Source of the DNA: Dysgonomonas mossii
GTDB lineage: Bacteria > Bacteroidota > Bacteroidia > Bacteroidales > Dysgonomonadaceae
Reading direction: 5' to 3'
Length of the DNA: 64,000 nucleotides
NCBI RefSeq assembly: GCF_004569505.1
Contig: NZ_SPPK01000003.1
Location: forward strand, 372,001 to 436,000
Shown: positions 1 through 9,800 of the stretch, one piece after another
How positions within the stretch are numbered: position 1 is the first letter of the stretch
How the letters are laid out: every line of letters begins with the position of its first letter
Made by a program: the position numbers and the translations under genes
The notes under the pieces: generated by a model
Databases searched by the model: none
Seen by the model: the letters and a program-made list of their open reading frames with translations, nothing else
What the model was told of the DNA's origin: nothing

Positions 1-1
1 A

Positions 2-250
2 CCAAATATAACAACGCTTGTCGATTTTAATTCGAAATGGAAAAGCTTATTGGTAAAAGACACTCCAATTCCTACGGATATAAAGTCGGCTGATAAATAT
101 CCAATAGGTGTCTTTGAAGGAGGAGGCTATTCGTCTAAAGGGATATATCGTCCTGCTATTGACTGTAGAATGAAGACAAATACTTGCAAAGATTTTTGTC
201 CTGCATGCCAAAAGGCACTTGAACAACTCATTAAATTTTATACCGAATAA
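2..250 (+). CDS. M64-family (IgA peptidase-like) metalloprotease, C-terminal fragment
   Basis: The reading frame is open from the window edge to a TAA at 248-250, so this is the 3' end of a longer gene. The visible tail contains FEGGGYSSKGIYRP, a DCRMKTN segment and FCPACQKAL. That order is typical of the C-terminal end of Bacteroidetes M64 peptidases. The zinc-binding HExxH region would lie upstream and cannot be seen, so catalytic competence cannot be judged. The in-frame TTG at 50 is internal and not a real start. The family call comes from recognising these conserved tail motifs. Confidence 0.75.
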   Translation, partial: PNITTLVDFNSKWKSLLVKDTPIPTDIKSADKYPIGVFEGGGYSSKGIYRPAIDCRMKTNTCKDFCPACQKALEQLIKFYTE

Positions 251-292
251 AAAAAATATAGTTAAGGATTTTATTTATAAGGATAAAACAGC

Positions 293-300
293 TATTTTTG
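293..300 (+). promoter_or_regulatory. Probable Bacteroidetes -7 promoter box
   Basis: TATTTTTG matches the TAnnTTTG -7 consensus and lies about 55 bp before the TPR gene. No clean TTTG -33 box is present at the expected distance. Confidence 0.4.
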
Positions 301-355
301 TCGCTGCTAAATTTGAAATAAACAGAATAATATAAATATTTATAACAGATTAAAA

Positions 356-1060
356 ATGTCTAAAAAGAAACAAGCTGAATTGCGTGAAGAAAAAGACTGG
401 GAACGTATTGGAACAGCAGTTGCAGAATCAGAACGTTTCATTGAAAAATACCAAAAACAATTATTAATAGGTATTGGTGCTATAGTTGTTGTAGTTAGTG
501 CATTTCTTGCATACAACTATTTTATTGTAGGGCCAAAAACTACCGAAGCTCAGGTGGCAATGTTCAGAGGTGAACAGTACTTCAGAGCCGGACAAGATTC
601 ATTAGCTGTTTTTGGAGATAAAAACGGATATGTAGGATTTGAGTCAATCATAAGTGACTATGGTTCTACTAAAGCCGGAAAACTGGCTAAACTATATGCC
701 GGGATCTGTTATGCAAATATGGGTAACTACGAGAAAGGTCTTGAATACCTGAAAGACTATAGCGGTAGTGATAAAATAATATCACAACTGGCGAATGGTG
801 CAATCGGCGACTGCTTGGATAACCTGGGAAAATCAGATGAGGCTGTTTCTTATTATATCAAGGCTGCTAAAGGTGTAGATAATGCTTCTCAAAGCCCTAT
901 GTTATACAAAAAAGCAGGTCTTATATATCGTAATCAAGGAAATTACGATAAAGTAATTGAAGTGTTTTCAATTATAAAGAATCAATATATGAATTCTCCT
1001 CTTGCTATTGAAGCAGACAAATATATTGATGAAGCTAATATACTTAAAGGACAGAAATAA
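356..1060 (+). CDS. Membrane-anchored tetratricopeptide repeat protein
   Basis: This 234-residue protein has a charged cytoplasmic N-terminus (about 1-36), one transmembrane helix (about 37-58, rich in I, V and A), then TPR-like helices. In these, the pattern A-K-L-Y-A-G-I-C-Y-A-N-M-G-N-Y-E-K-G recurs, with similar units near residues 105-215. The topology (short cytoplasmic tail, one helix, exported TPR domain) resembles the YfgM-like TPR proteins common in Bacteroidetes. These may act as scaffolds near the secretion machinery, but the exact role is unknown. It appears to be a single-gene unit with its own promoter and a strong terminator just downstream. Confidence 0.7.
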   Translation: MSKKKQAELREEKDWERIGTAVAESERFIEKYQKQLLIGIGAIVVVVSAFLAYNYFIVGPKTTEAQVAMFRGEQYFRAGQDSLAVFGDKNGYVGFESIISDYGSTKAGKLAKLYAGICYANMGNYEKGLEYLKDYSGSDKIISQLANGAIGDCLDNLGKSDEAVSYYIKAAKGVDNASQSPMLYKKAGLIYRNQGNYDKVIEVFSIIKNQYMNSPLAIEADKYIDEANILKGQK

Positions 1061-1083
1061 TAGATCTTATTATATATTATACA

Positions 1084-1117
1084 AAAGAGTTCCGCTAGAC
1101 AGCGGAACTCTTTTTGT
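1084..1117 (+). terminator. Rho-independent terminator of the TPR gene
   Basis: A 13-bp perfect stem (1084-1096 with 1101-1113) closes a 4-nt AGAC loop. A T-rich tract follows on the plus strand. Confidence 0.9.
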
Positions 1118-1203
1118 TTATATTACTTTTCAAAATAATAATTATCTAACTAAAAGAGATCTTTGAAATAAAAGTAAAATAAGAGTGGTAATCAGAAACT
1201 AAA

Positions 1204-1242
1204 AAAGGTGACATAAAGAACATATTAAAACCTGTCACCTTT
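1204..1242. repeat. 10-bp inverted repeat
   Basis: AAAGGTGACA (1204-1213) is the reverse complement of TGTCACCTTT (1233-1242), with 19 nt between. It lies between two convergent genes and may be a weak transcript-end structure. No function is assigned. Confidence 0.4.
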
Positions 1243-1291
1243 GTCACTTTTTGAATAAGGAAGCGAGCGCTAATACCGTATCACATATTGC

Positions 1292-1325
1292 AAAAAAAAC
1301 GGGCTTTAAAACAAAGCCCGTTTAT
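1292..1325 (-). terminator. Terminator of manC-ahcY (bidirectional hairpin)
   Basis: An 11-bp stem (1297-1307 with 1313-1323) encloses a 5-nt loop. The run of A at 1292-1299 gives a T tract on the minus strand, just beyond the ahcY stop. Confidence 0.85.
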
Positions 1326-1341
1326 ATTGATAGATGATATC

Positions 1342-2760
1342 TTAATATCTGTAATGTTCAGGTTTGTATGGACCTTCTACAGGAACCCCAAGATATTCAG
1401 CTTGCGCCTCAGTCAACTTGGTCAACTTCACTCCAATTTGCTCAAGGTGTAGGCGTGCAACTTCTTCATCCAAATGTTTCGGCAAACGATAAACGTTTAC
1501 TTCATAGTCGCGTACCCATAACTCCAATTGAGCTAAAGTCTGGTTTGTGAATGAGTTACTCATCACGAATGAAGGGTGTCCGGTGGCACAACCTAAGTTC
1601 ACTAAACGACCTTCGGCTAAAAGGAATATAGAATGTTCATCAGGGAATGTATATTTATCTACCTGCGGCTTAATGTTTACATGCTTAATGCTAGGGTAGT
1701 TTACAAGTTTGTCCACCTGAATTTCATTGTCAAAGTGCCCTATGTTACATACTATAGCCTGATCTTTCATGCGAGACATGTGCTCTATTGTTATAATATC
1801 CTTGTTGCCTGTTGTTGTAACAAAAATATTACCTTCTTTCACAGCCTCTTCCATCGTTGTCACTTCAAAGCCTTCCATTGCTGCCTGCAAGGCGCATATC
1901 GGGTCTATCTCGGTTACAATGACACGAGCTCCGTAAGAACGCATAGAGTGAGCGCAGCCCTTACCTACATCTCCGTATCCTGCAACAACTACAACCTTAC
2001 CTGCAATCATCACGTCGGTAGCTCTCTTGATGCCATCGGCTAATGATTCGCGACAACCATAAAGGTTATCAAACTTAGACTTGGTTACCGAGTCGTTTAC
2101 ATTAATAGCCGGAACAAGTAGTTCGCCTCGCTCCATCATTTGGTACAGCCTGTGTACTCCTGTTGTTGTCTCCTCGGATACTCCTTTCCAATCGGCAACT
2201 GTACGATGCCAGCGATTGTTGTCTTCTTTCAGAATGCGAGATAAGGTATCGAGTATTACTTGCTCTTCGTGGCTCGAAGCTTTTTTATTCAGGAAGTCTG
2301 CATTTTCTTCGGCTTTATATCCCCAGTGGATAAGCAGTGTAGCATCGCCACCATCGTCTACTATCAGGTTCGGGCCTTTCCCTTCAGGGAACGCTAACGC
2401 TTGCTCTGTGCACCACCAATATTCTTCAAGGGTTTCTCCTTTCCATGCAAATACTGGTATCCCGGCTGCTGCAATAGCTGCTGCTGCATGGTCTTGAGTC
2501 GAGAAAATATTACAACTAGCCCAACGTATATCGGCTCCTAATTCTTTCAGGGTTTCGATAAGTACAGCTGTTTGCACAGTCATATGTAACGAACCCATGA
2601 TACGAGCGCCTTTCAGCGGTTTTGTTGCCCCATATTTCTTGCGAAGTGCCATTAATCCCGGCATTTCATGCTCTGCTATTTCTATTTCTTTTCTCCCAAA
2701 GTCTGCCAGATTGATATCTGCTACAAGGTAAGGAAGATTTGGTAAAAGTTCTTTTGACAT
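1342..2760 (-). CDS. ahcY: Adenosylhomocysteinase
   Basis: This cytosolic NAD-dependent enzyme hydrolyses S-adenosylhomocysteine to adenosine and homocysteine, recycling the product of SAM-dependent methylation. The 472-residue length fits the bacterial enzyme with its insertion. Visible motifs are the substrate region around [30 protein letters not shown], the NAD-binding stretch [40 protein letters not shown] and the C-terminal [11 protein letters not shown], which supplies the Lys and Tyr that contact cofactor across the dimer. It lies 15 bp downstream of manC and probably shares its transcript. Confidence 0.98.
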   Translation of the reverse strand: MSKELLPNLPYLVADINLADFGRKEIEIAEHEMPGLMALRKKYGATKPLKGARIMGSLHMTVQTAVLIETLKELGADIRWASCNIFSTQDHAAAAIAAAGIPVFAWKGETLEEYWWCTEQALAFPEGKGPNLIVDDGGDATLLIHWGYKAEENADFLNKKASSHEEQVILDTLSRILKEDNNRWHRTVADWKGVSEETTTGVHRLYQMMERGELLVPAINVNDSVTKSKFDNLYGCRESLADGIKRATDVMIAGKVVVVAGYGDVGKGCAHSMRSYGARVIVTEIDPICALQAAMEGFEVTTMEEAVKEGNIFVTTTGNKDIITIEHMSRMKDQAIVCNIGHFDNEIQVDKLVNYPSIKHVNIKPQVDKYTFPDEHSIFLLAEGRLVNLGCATGHPSFVMSNSFTNQTLAQLELWVRDYEVNVYRLPKHLDEEVARLHLEQIGVKLTKLTEAQAEYLGVPVEGPYKPEHYRY

Positions 2761-2775
2761 ATATTTATTTGATTG

Positions 2776-3858
2776 TTATATATATTTTTCTCCGTATTTT
2801 AGCTTTACGTCAGCAACGAACTGTTTGATACGCTGTTCTTCCGACTTCTTGCAAATCAGTAGTACGCCGTCAGCTTCGGCTACAATGTAGCCCTCTAGGC
2901 CTTGTATAACCCCTAATTTGCCGGCGGGCAATGTCACAACATTTTCGGCACTATCAAAAAATATAGTGTTGGCAATGAGTGAAGCATTGGCTTCATCATC
3001 TTTTTCGGATATTTCGTAGAGTGATCCCCAAGTTCCTAAGTCAGACCAACCGAAATCTGCTGCCTGTACATATACATTTGTAGCTTTTTCCATTATGCCA
3101 TAATCTATTGATATATTGGGGCAAAATGGGAAATTCTCATCAATGAAGGCTTTTTCCTTTTCTGTACCAAAGGCATCGATGCCGCGGTCGAAACGGGAAG
3201 TTATCTCAGGAAGATATTCACGAAGTGCGCTTAAGATGGTTTTGTTATTCCAGATAAAGATACCTGAATTCCACAGGAACTCTCCGCTTTCGAAGAAGAC
3301 CTTAGCCAGCTCCAGATTCGGTTTTTCGGTAAAGACCTTAACCTTATTTACTCCGTCCAGCTTTTCTTCGCTCATTTGTATGTATCCATAACCTGTTTCG
3401 GGACGACTAGGCTTAATGCCGAGTGTCAGCAACGTATTGTGCTTAGATACAAATTTGTAAGCGTTCTGAATAATAGAAAGAAATTCATCCTCTTTTAGAA
3501 TCAAGTGATCGGAAGGAGCAACTACAATATTTGCCTCAGGGTTAAAAGAGTTGATATGGTAAGTCGCAAAAGCAATACATGGGGCTGTATTGCGTCGCAT
3601 TGGCTCTAACAATATCTGATTGGGTTTCAACTCAGGCAGTTCTTCTTGTACCATCTGAGCATATTCATTATTGGTGACTATAAATATGTTCTCAAGAGGA
3701 AGGATTCTTTTAAACCGGTCTACAGTCATCTGCAAAAGAGAACGTCCTGTTCCAAAGAAATCAAGGAACTGCTTTGGACGGGCTTCGCGGCTAAAGGGCC
3801 AAAAACGGCTGCCAATGCCACCACCCATGATCACGCAATAATTGTTCTTGTTATCCAT
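2776..3858 (-). CDS. manC: Mannose-1-phosphate guanylyltransferase
   Basis: The enzyme makes GDP-mannose from mannose-1-phosphate and GTP, for surface polysaccharide, GDP-fucose or glycolipid synthesis. The 360-residue protein is a one-domain nucleotidyltransferase without the C-terminal isomerase domain of bifunctional AlgA-type enzymes. It has the signature MGGGIGSRFWPFSREARPKQF (residues about 11-31), then a VAPSDHLI metal-binding stretch, FTEKP and WNSGIF. It is the first gene of a two-gene unit with ahcY. The pairing looks positional and not metabolic. A consensus promoter lies just upstream. Confidence 0.95.
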   Translation of the reverse strand: MDNKNNYCVIMGGGIGSRFWPFSREARPKQFLDFFGTGRSLLQMTVDRFKRILPLENIFIVTNNEYAQMVQEELPELKPNQILLEPMRRNTAPCIAFATYHINSFNPEANIVVAPSDHLILKEDEFLSIIQNAYKFVSKHNTLLTLGIKPSRPETGYGYIQMSEEKLDGVNKVKVFTEKPNLELAKVFFESGEFLWNSGIFIWNNKTILSALREYLPEITSRFDRGIDAFGTEKEKAFIDENFPFCPNISIDYGIMEKATNVYVQAADFGWSDLGTWGSLYEISEKDDEANASLIANTIFFDSAENVVTLPAGKLGVIQGLEGYIVAEADGVLLICKKSEEQRIKQFVADVKLKYGEKYI

Positions 3859-3878
3859 GTTTGTTTTAAAAATTTATA

Positions 3879-3909
3879 CAAAGTTATATCATACTAATAT
3901 ACAAACAAA
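3879..3909 (-). promoter_or_regulatory. Promoter of manC-ahcY
   Basis: On the minus strand a TTTG -33 box (3906-3909) is followed after exactly 19 nt by TAACTTTG (3879-3886), a full match to the Bacteroidetes TTTG-N19-TAnnTTTG consensus. It is about 20 bp from the manC start. Confidence 0.75.
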
Positions 3910-3973
3910 ACGATTAGGGACAATAGCGAAATAAAATTATACGATTCTTTTTCAAAAAAGTTATACCTTATCT

Positions 3974-4003
3974 TTTGATATATGAAAAATATGTGTACTT
4001 TTG
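3974..4003 (+). promoter_or_regulatory. Promoter of tRNA-Leu
   Basis: TTTG (3974-3977) and TACTTTTG (3996-4003) are spaced 18 nt apart, fitting the Bacteroidetes primary sigma consensus. The tRNA starts 18 bp after the -7 box. Confidence 0.7.
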
Positions 4004-4020
4004 CACCGCACTAGGTACAA

Positions 4021-4104
4021 GCCCAGATGGCGGAATTGGTAGACGCGCTGGTCTCAAACACCAGTGGATTCACTTCCATGCCGGTTCGATCCCGGCTCTG
4101 GGTA
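4021..4104 (+). tRNA. tRNA-Leu(CAA)
   Basis: The acceptor strands GCCCAGA and TCTGGGT pair over 7 positions, with one G-U at the first pair. The anticodon stem CTGGT/ACCAG encloses the loop CTCAAAC, giving anticodon CAA. A long variable arm is present, as expected for a class II tRNA, and the T arm carries GGTTCGATCC. CCA is not encoded. The 3' end is duplicated at 26047-26060 as the core of an integration site, so integration has rebuilt the tRNA without changing it. Confidence 0.97.
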
Positions 4105-4106
4105 CT
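4093..4106 (+). other. attL core: 14-bp direct repeat at the tRNA-Leu 3' end
   Basis: CGGCTCTGGGTACT occurs here and again at 26047-26060 in the same orientation. The bases cover the 3' end of the tRNA and two following bases. With an integrase gene just inside the other copy, this marks the left junction of an integrated element. I recall that the Bacteroides element NBU1 also uses a 14-bp core in a tRNA-Leu gene. Confidence 0.85.
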
Positions 4107-4110
4107 TTAA

Positions 4111-4146
4111 ATGCCTGATTTTCAACTGGAAATCAGGTATTTGTCT
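4111..4146 (+). terminator. Element-borne terminator now serving tRNA-Leu
   Basis: An 11-bp stem with one G-U (4111-4121 with 4130-4140) is followed by a T-rich stretch. It lies immediately inside attL, 6 bp after the tRNA. The tRNA's likely original terminator is now stranded beyond attR at 26064. Confidence 0.75.
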
Positions 4147-4152
4147 TTTATC

Positions 4153-4175
4153 GGGGTGTAAAAAAGGTGTAAAAA
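4153..4175. repeat. Left arm-type integrase site candidate (copy 1 of a 23-bp repeat)
   Basis: A 23-bp sequence made of two tandem GGTGTAAAAA-like units is repeated identically at 25910-25932 in the same orientation. The two copies lie 46 bp inside attL and 114 bp inside attR. Arm-type binding sites of tyrosine recombinases sit in such positions. Confidence 0.6.
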
Positions 4176-4919
4176 CTAACCCATATTATTTAGAAAGAAA
4201 TCCACGCCTAATTTATCTGTAATAAGTTTTGCTACTTGATAAGAATTATTCCAACCACCACAACAACTAGGACTTAATGCAATTGTGATAATAGCAATAT
4301 TATCCATAGCAGAAATAAGATTGTCGCAAAATTGAGAAATTTGTTCATTATTTAATAATTGTATATAAGTTCCATTCTCAACATTCCAAAAATAATCTAT
4401 GTCAAGATTTATTATCCATTTTAGTTCTGTATTAGATATAATATCAAAAATACTATCATTTGGATTATTAATAAAATTAAAGTTTCGCGTGATATTTAAC
4501 CCCCTCCCATTAGGTCTATTATCGCTAACATGAAATTCGCAGGCAAAAAAACATTCTGTGAACCAATTAGGATATATATCTTTTATATTGTGGATGTAGT
4601 TATCCCAAGAAAAAAGAGGAAGAGCTCCTGAATGATTCAATAATCCTAGATATTCTTCTATAGTTACATTAGGATTATCTCTCAGAGGCTGCATAGTTTC
4701 ATATCCTGCAGCCAACAAATCCTCATGTTGATCTATATGAAAAAAATTATATGATTCTTGGGGATCTAATAAATCTAGCCAAGAATAGCCTGCTGCTAAA
4801 TGATTATCCATAATATAAACGTTATTTTCTTTAAACAAAAAATTCAGTTTATACATTCTATCTTTAACAGCACTGTACAATGATGAGTTTAAACTTTGAG
4901 GAGGTTCTTTAAGCCACAT
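4176..4919 (-). CDS. UPF0489 / peptide-arginase-like protein
   Basis: This 247-residue cytosolic protein contains an arginase-fold metal signature: FHIDQHEDLL (DxHxD, about residues 76-85) and INLDIDYFW (DxD, about 170-178), plus the UPF0489 hallmark MDNHLAAGYSWL near residue 37. UPF0489 includes the peptide arginases that turn arginine into ornithine in ribosomally made peptides, but no precursor peptide or maturase is recognisable nearby, so the substrate here is unknown. It is the last gene of a four-gene unit, starting 2 bp after the three-Cys protein. The metal ligands appear intact. The family call is fairly firm and the activity is inferred. Confidence 0.65.
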   Translation of the reverse strand: MWLKEPPQSLNSSLYSAVKDRMYKLNFLFKENNVYIMDNHLAAGYSWLDLLDPQESYNFFHIDQHEDLLAAGYETMQPLRDNPNVTIEEYLGLLNHSGALPLFSWDNYIHNIKDIYPNWFTECFFACEFHVSDNRPNGRGLNITRNFNFINNPNDSIFDIISNTELKWIINLDIDYFWNVENGTYIQLLNNEQISQFCDNLISAMDNIAIITIALSPSCCGGWNNSYQVAKLITDKLGVDFFLNNMG

Positions 4920-4921
4920 AT

Positions 4922-5653
4922 TTATTCTTTAATAGGCATTTCCTGATATACTTTTCCATTAATAAGTTTACCATTAGCCTTCTTATTCCTTTTTATACCA
5001 TCTCCACCCCATGTTCCCCATTGTTTAAAGAAAAAAGCAGAACCAGATTGTTCGCATTGCATCTTTATTGATAAAACCCACTCTTTTTCCATTGGGCGTG
5101 CTTTAGAGCCACTTTCTCCTCCCACTATAACCCAATCGATGTTATTTAGATTCAGCTCTCCCAAATCTTCCAATAAAGGCTCACATGATAAGAATTTGAT
5201 TGAGGCTTCTATATTTCTTATTGAATCTATCCTTTCTTTAGATGAAGAAACATCAACAGTTACCCCAAGCCATACATTATTGGGAATTTTCTTATTTAAG
5301 AAATATTCATTCATTCGATTCGCTCTCTTTGTCAATATTTGATAATTATGTTGAGGGGTTTGTTCTATCACTTTCAATATTTTATCAACAAAACTAAAGG
5401 GAACCTTTTCATGAAAAATATCACTCATTGAGCAAACAAATATGACATGGGGTTTTTTCCATGCTAAAGGCTCATTTAAACATTCCTCATGTAAAGTCAA
5501 TTGAAATCCGTCCGCATATTTTGTTGTACCCATTGCCTTTAAACGGATGGACATTGTTTCTGCATAGCAGTTCTTACATCCAGACGAGATCTTAGAACAT
5601 CCTGTTATAGGATTCCAAGTCTTATCTGTCCATTCTATTTTTGTCGTTTTCAT
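4922..5653 (-). CDS. DUF5131 / phage Gp37-Gp68-like three-Cys-motif protein
   Basis: The 243-residue protein opens with IEWTDKTWNPITGCSKISSG and has three cysteines spaced C-x6-C-x2-C (C19, C26, C29) followed by YAE, the defining signature of this family. The cysteines and the later HNYQILTKRANRM and WLGVTV segments suggest an iron-sulfur, radical-SAM-related fold, but no reaction is known to me. Its start overlaps the stop of the upstream TcmP gene by 4 bp (ATGA type), which implies translational coupling. TcmP proteins are named as partners of this family. Here the pair is flanked by two further unusual genes. Confidence 0.8.
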   Translation of the reverse strand: MKTTKIEWTDKTWNPITGCSKISSGCKNCYAETMSIRLKAMGTTKYADGFQLTLHEECLNEPLAWKKPHVIFVCSMSDIFHEKVPFSFVDKILKVIEQTPQHNYQILTKRANRMNEYFLNKKIPNNVWLGVTVDVSSSKERIDSIRNIEASIKFLSCEPLLEDLGELNLNNIDWVIVGGESGSKARPMEKEWVLSIKMQCEQSGSAFFFKQWGTWGGDGIKRNKKANGKLINGKVYQEMPIKE

Positions 5654-6786
5654 GACAGTTCAAATTTATCTTCACTAACTTTATGAACATTCGTATTCAC
5701 CAGAGAAGGTTTTCTTTTTAGAACTTTATCATTAACCATTTCTTTTATAACGTCATTAGCATGTTTAGGCAAACAGCCCATTTCGAATGCAAAGTTATAC
5801 ATTTCAATATTAGAACAAATTTCCTTTTTAGATATCTTATTTTTTAACTCCTCTTTGAATAACGCAAGTTTATTGGGGATATCAAATTCAGCAAATAAAT
5901 TCGGTTGGATTCTATTTATCTTTTCATTATCAATATCAAAATTAGCATCACCTGTTTGATCATTTATTTTCCAACAGATATTCAAAAACTTTTCAATACC
6001 AAGAGTGTGATTTGTCCCAAAAATAAGTCCATATATATTATTTTTTTTCTTAATTGAAAAAGGAGCTAAAAAATACTGAGTGTCTGATGGTATTAAATGC
6101 TTATAGTAATTAAAAATAACTCTATGGCATTGATAAGGCTTACCTATATCAAAATCTTCTCGAGATAAATTCAGATATTGTCTAAATTCCGGCATATCTG
6201 CAAATCTATCAGCAAAAGAGGATGATATAAAGAATATAAAATCCGTACGATTTAATGACACTAGTTTTTTGAAAATATCATTAGTTATCTGTTTAATACC
6301 ATATTGGTCAAGAAACATAAATCGAGGCAATTTAGACTCTTCTGATATTTGCAAATACATGTTATTAAAGAATGTTTGAAAATCTTTATTATGAATTTCT
6401 AAACTAAAAGGACATACTTTAGAATTTTTATTGGGACAAATATCCTCTTTGGAACAAGATTCTTTTAGATTCTGAACTTTCAAATGTAATGTTTCAACTT
6501 TAGAAGAATCGAATTCATTAAAGATTAGACTGCATGAGATATTCCTATCTTTTAAAGCTTTACAATGTGTTTTTATTTCATCAATAATGATTAATGGACT
6601 TCCTAGCTGACCATCAATATCTGTCCCTTCTCCTGCAAAAAAATCATAGACATAAATATCTTTCCAAAAAAGCTCCTTTCTCTTGGTAAATACTGGTAGC
6701 CATTCTTTAAAATATTCTTTTAAGATATGAAGCTTAATTTTTGTCCCATCATCAAAGCTTGACTTGTGAATATCTTTTTTAGCCAT
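5650..6786 (-). CDS. tcmP: Three-Cys-motif partner protein TcmP
   Basis: The N-terminal sequence DIHKSSFDDGTKIKLHILKEYFKEWLPVF and the following VYDFFAGEGTDIDGQLGSPL are hallmarks of TcmP. The FAGEG loop resembles motif I of SAM-dependent methyltransferases, and FLDQYGIKQIT may correspond to motif IV. A basic winged-helix-like tail (from about residue 300) follows. I chose ATG 6786 because family members start close to the KDxHK segment; an upstream ATG at 6810 would add 8 residues. It lies between the large phosphoesterase-STAND gene and its cognate three-Cys protein. The function is not established, and nucleic-acid modification is a guess. Confidence 0.8.
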   Translation of the reverse strand: MAKKDIHKSSFDDGTKIKLHILKEYFKEWLPVFTKRKELFWKDIYVYDFFAGEGTDIDGQLGSPLIIIDEIKTHCKALKDRNISCSLIFNEFDSSKVETLHLKVQNLKESCSKEDICPNKNSKVCPFSLEIHNKDFQTFFNNMYLQISEESKLPRFMFLDQYGIKQITNDIFKKLVSLNRTDFIFFISSSFADRFADMPEFRQYLNLSREDFDIGKPYQCHRVIFNYYKHLIPSDTQYFLAPFSIKKKNNIYGLIFGTNHTLGIEKFLNICWKINDQTGDANFDIDNEKINRIQPNLFAEFDIPNKLALFKEELKNKISKKEICSNIEMYNFAFEMGCLPKHANDVIKEMVNDKVLKRKPSLVNTNVHKVSEDKFELS

Positions 6787-6834
6787 CTGGATGTAATGTT
6801 TGAATAACATAGTAAAGAATTAACCCTAAGAAGT

Positions 6835-9800
6835 TCATAAAGAAGGTAAAAGAGCTTTGTCATTATTATATAATGCGAAAATTCGTTGCTCATAATACGC
6901 ACTATTTACTCCTTCCCTATTTTTTTCAAGCCATTCTCGGAAATCAGGATTTTCATATAATTTATTCAAATAGATTAATTCTTCTTCTGGCGAATTACAT
7001 AATCTCCATACAAAAGAAGAATACCTGAATAAATTAAGGAGCTGATCAAAACCGTTACGTTTAGACCAATATTCCCATGCTAAATTATGGCATTTATTTA
7101 GTAGAGTAACAAGCCGTTGATAAAATGTATAACTATACGCAATATCCAGTCCTAAAAGGTCTTCTAAAGTAATTTCATCGACATTTTTTGATTTTAGGAC
7201 AATATCAGTTTTTGTAACTAATGCCCTCACCTTATTATATATATCGTTTTTTGATTCTGTTATAATTTTATCGAGAAGCTTTATTTGATTTTCATCCTTT
7301 TCTATTCTACACAATTCCAGTATTATATTAGCTTTCAATGTCTGGAAATGGTGTTTCTCTGCTTTTGCTTTTAATGCTTTCAACTTACTTATCCTTTCGA
7401 TTTTATCGTGGATAAAATTGATGATAACATATTCAGCCGATAAATATAGGCTACTGTTTTTTTTCGACTCGTTCTTTTTTATGAGATTGGCATATCTTAA
7501 TGCTTCTTCTTCATTTCTTTTTGATTTATAGGCATATGCGATAGATAATCGGATATCATTCCTGTCATTTTTACTTAAAGAATTATTTTCGTCATCACAT
7601 AATGATTTTAATATAGATATTGACCTGTCATGCAAAGATGTCATTCTAAGATTTTCTCCCAGATTTTTAATTAAATAAGTTCGGATCACATCAAACTCAT
7701 CATTATTAACATCTTTAATTAGCAAAAGAGTTTCTTCTGTTAACGAGACTGCATCTTTGTAAGCTCCTTTCTGGGTAAAATCTTCAATAAGAGCAAGTGA
7801 AATACGAGCCATCCTGCTTATTTCCAAATCATTCCCGCACTTAATGCCATATTGTAAAATAGATCGGATTGCAATTTGTAGATTTTGATAAATTATGAGA
7901 TCTAATTCGGCATCCTTCGACTGGATAAATTTAATGGTACTTCTCCAATCTGTACCTAAGTATAGATTGCATGCTGTCTTATATATATCAATTTTTTCAT
8001 CTTCTGTTATTAACGATGTAATATAGTCTCTTATTAATCTTGGAACTTTTATGATCTTAATTACCTCACTATCACTGTAATTATTGTCAAAAATAGTATT
8101 GACCTGTATTGTTTCTATTAGTTTATTTTTAAGAAGATATGCTATATCATCCGGATAAAAGGGTTTGGTGGGATCAAATCTTCTTATCCGGTCAAAAGTT
8201 TCTCCATTATGCAAAAGTGATATAATAGTAAGCATTGAAAATCTACGGCTTCCTTGCTTACTATCATCTTCAGATAGTAGGTTTATTTCATTTTTGACAG
8301 TCGCTGACAATATATAATCAGGATCTTCATCTGAAGATATTAATAGTTCCATATCTCCAAGGTCAGATAGAGGACGGAATGTGAGTTGTTCAATGACTTT
8401 ATCTACATAAAAAGGTATGCCACTTGATATCCTGTAAATTTTTTCATAATCGAGAAAGCTGAATGAACCCTGAATTTCTTGAGAACTTTCCACATATTGT
8501 TTTATTGCAGGAGTATCTAATGGCAATAGCCTGATACATTCAAAGAAGCGATTATCTGGAATAGTATTAGATATAAAGATCACACGTACATCCGGACTGA
8601 AATCAAATATTGTTTTACTAAACTCTTTTAAACCCGCGGCATTTTCGACTAATTCATCTGATATCTTATTAAATACAATTAAAGGACGGTCAAGGGAATT
8701 AACTATATCAAAAAATTTAGTTATATTTTGAGAGAAGGTCTTTGAAAAACAATCCATTAAACCATCTATTGTTGTCGCTTCATCACAGTTAATTGAAAAA
8801 CAGTTACCATGATAAATATTTGCTTTACTAAGCAGAGAACCAATAAATTCATCTTCGCCCAATCCGAATTCCGTTGTAATCCAGCAATGCCTATATTGCG
8901 TTAAGTGAGTAATAGCTTTATTCCGGTCATGTAACCGAATGGCAATATGAGAATGATTTTCTTTATATATAGTTCTGGCTAAATTACTATTAACAAATGT
9001 TTTCTCAGAAAAAAGGTTTCCTGATTTTTTCTCTAAATCCAAAACAGACAATGAGTTTTCTTCGATTTTATCTGAAGAAGCTGAAGCGATAAATTCTGTT
9101 AGGGATGCTGTATCCTTATCAAGGTTGAATTCCTCATTCTGAGATATTTTCAACCCGCCATTTTGTGTAAAAACAGATTTCCTTGGCCATATTGTTTTAG
9201 TTATACTGCCGGATTCAAAACTATATGTTCCTGCTGTATATCCATGAATTCTAGATATATTCTCTCCATATGTTTCAAGACCGAATAGTGATGGTGAGAT
9301 AAAATGTCTCTTACTTGGGAATCCGTTCAAAGATATTGTTGAATAGGATGGTTCATGCATATGCCCACATAAATGCTCAAGAAAACTATCCGAAATATAA
9401 ATCTCATTTTTATATTCATCAATAGCATTTTGTTCATACCAATCTGGGCTATGATGGGTTAGTAATACTGATACATTATGTTCGGCTAGCCATTCCAGAT
9501 AATTATCACCGAATAAGCTGTAAATTTGGTCATTATATATCCCTAATCTATTTTTAAAGTTACCACCATCTAGCTGTAAAAATGCTGAATTTAGACCAAC
9601 AACCCCTAAATTGATACCATTTATATTTATAGATGTGCAGAAATCTCCTGGGATATATCCCCATTGGAGGTTATCGGGTTTCCTTATAGACGTATTATTA
9701 TACCAATCAGTATAATTTTTAAAGCGCTCCTCAATAAATGTATAATACTGGTTTGGTTCTTCCCAAAAATAACCGCCCCTAATATCTTCTTTTATCCAGT

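Noticed and set aside
1633..2043. Several plus-strand ORFs within ahcY
   Set aside because: They are antisense shadows of a highly conserved minus-strand gene and have no features of their own.
4093..4106. The duplicated core as a random repeat
   Set aside because: Its exact position at the tRNA 3' end, the integrase beside the second copy and the one-way gene block make chance unlikely.
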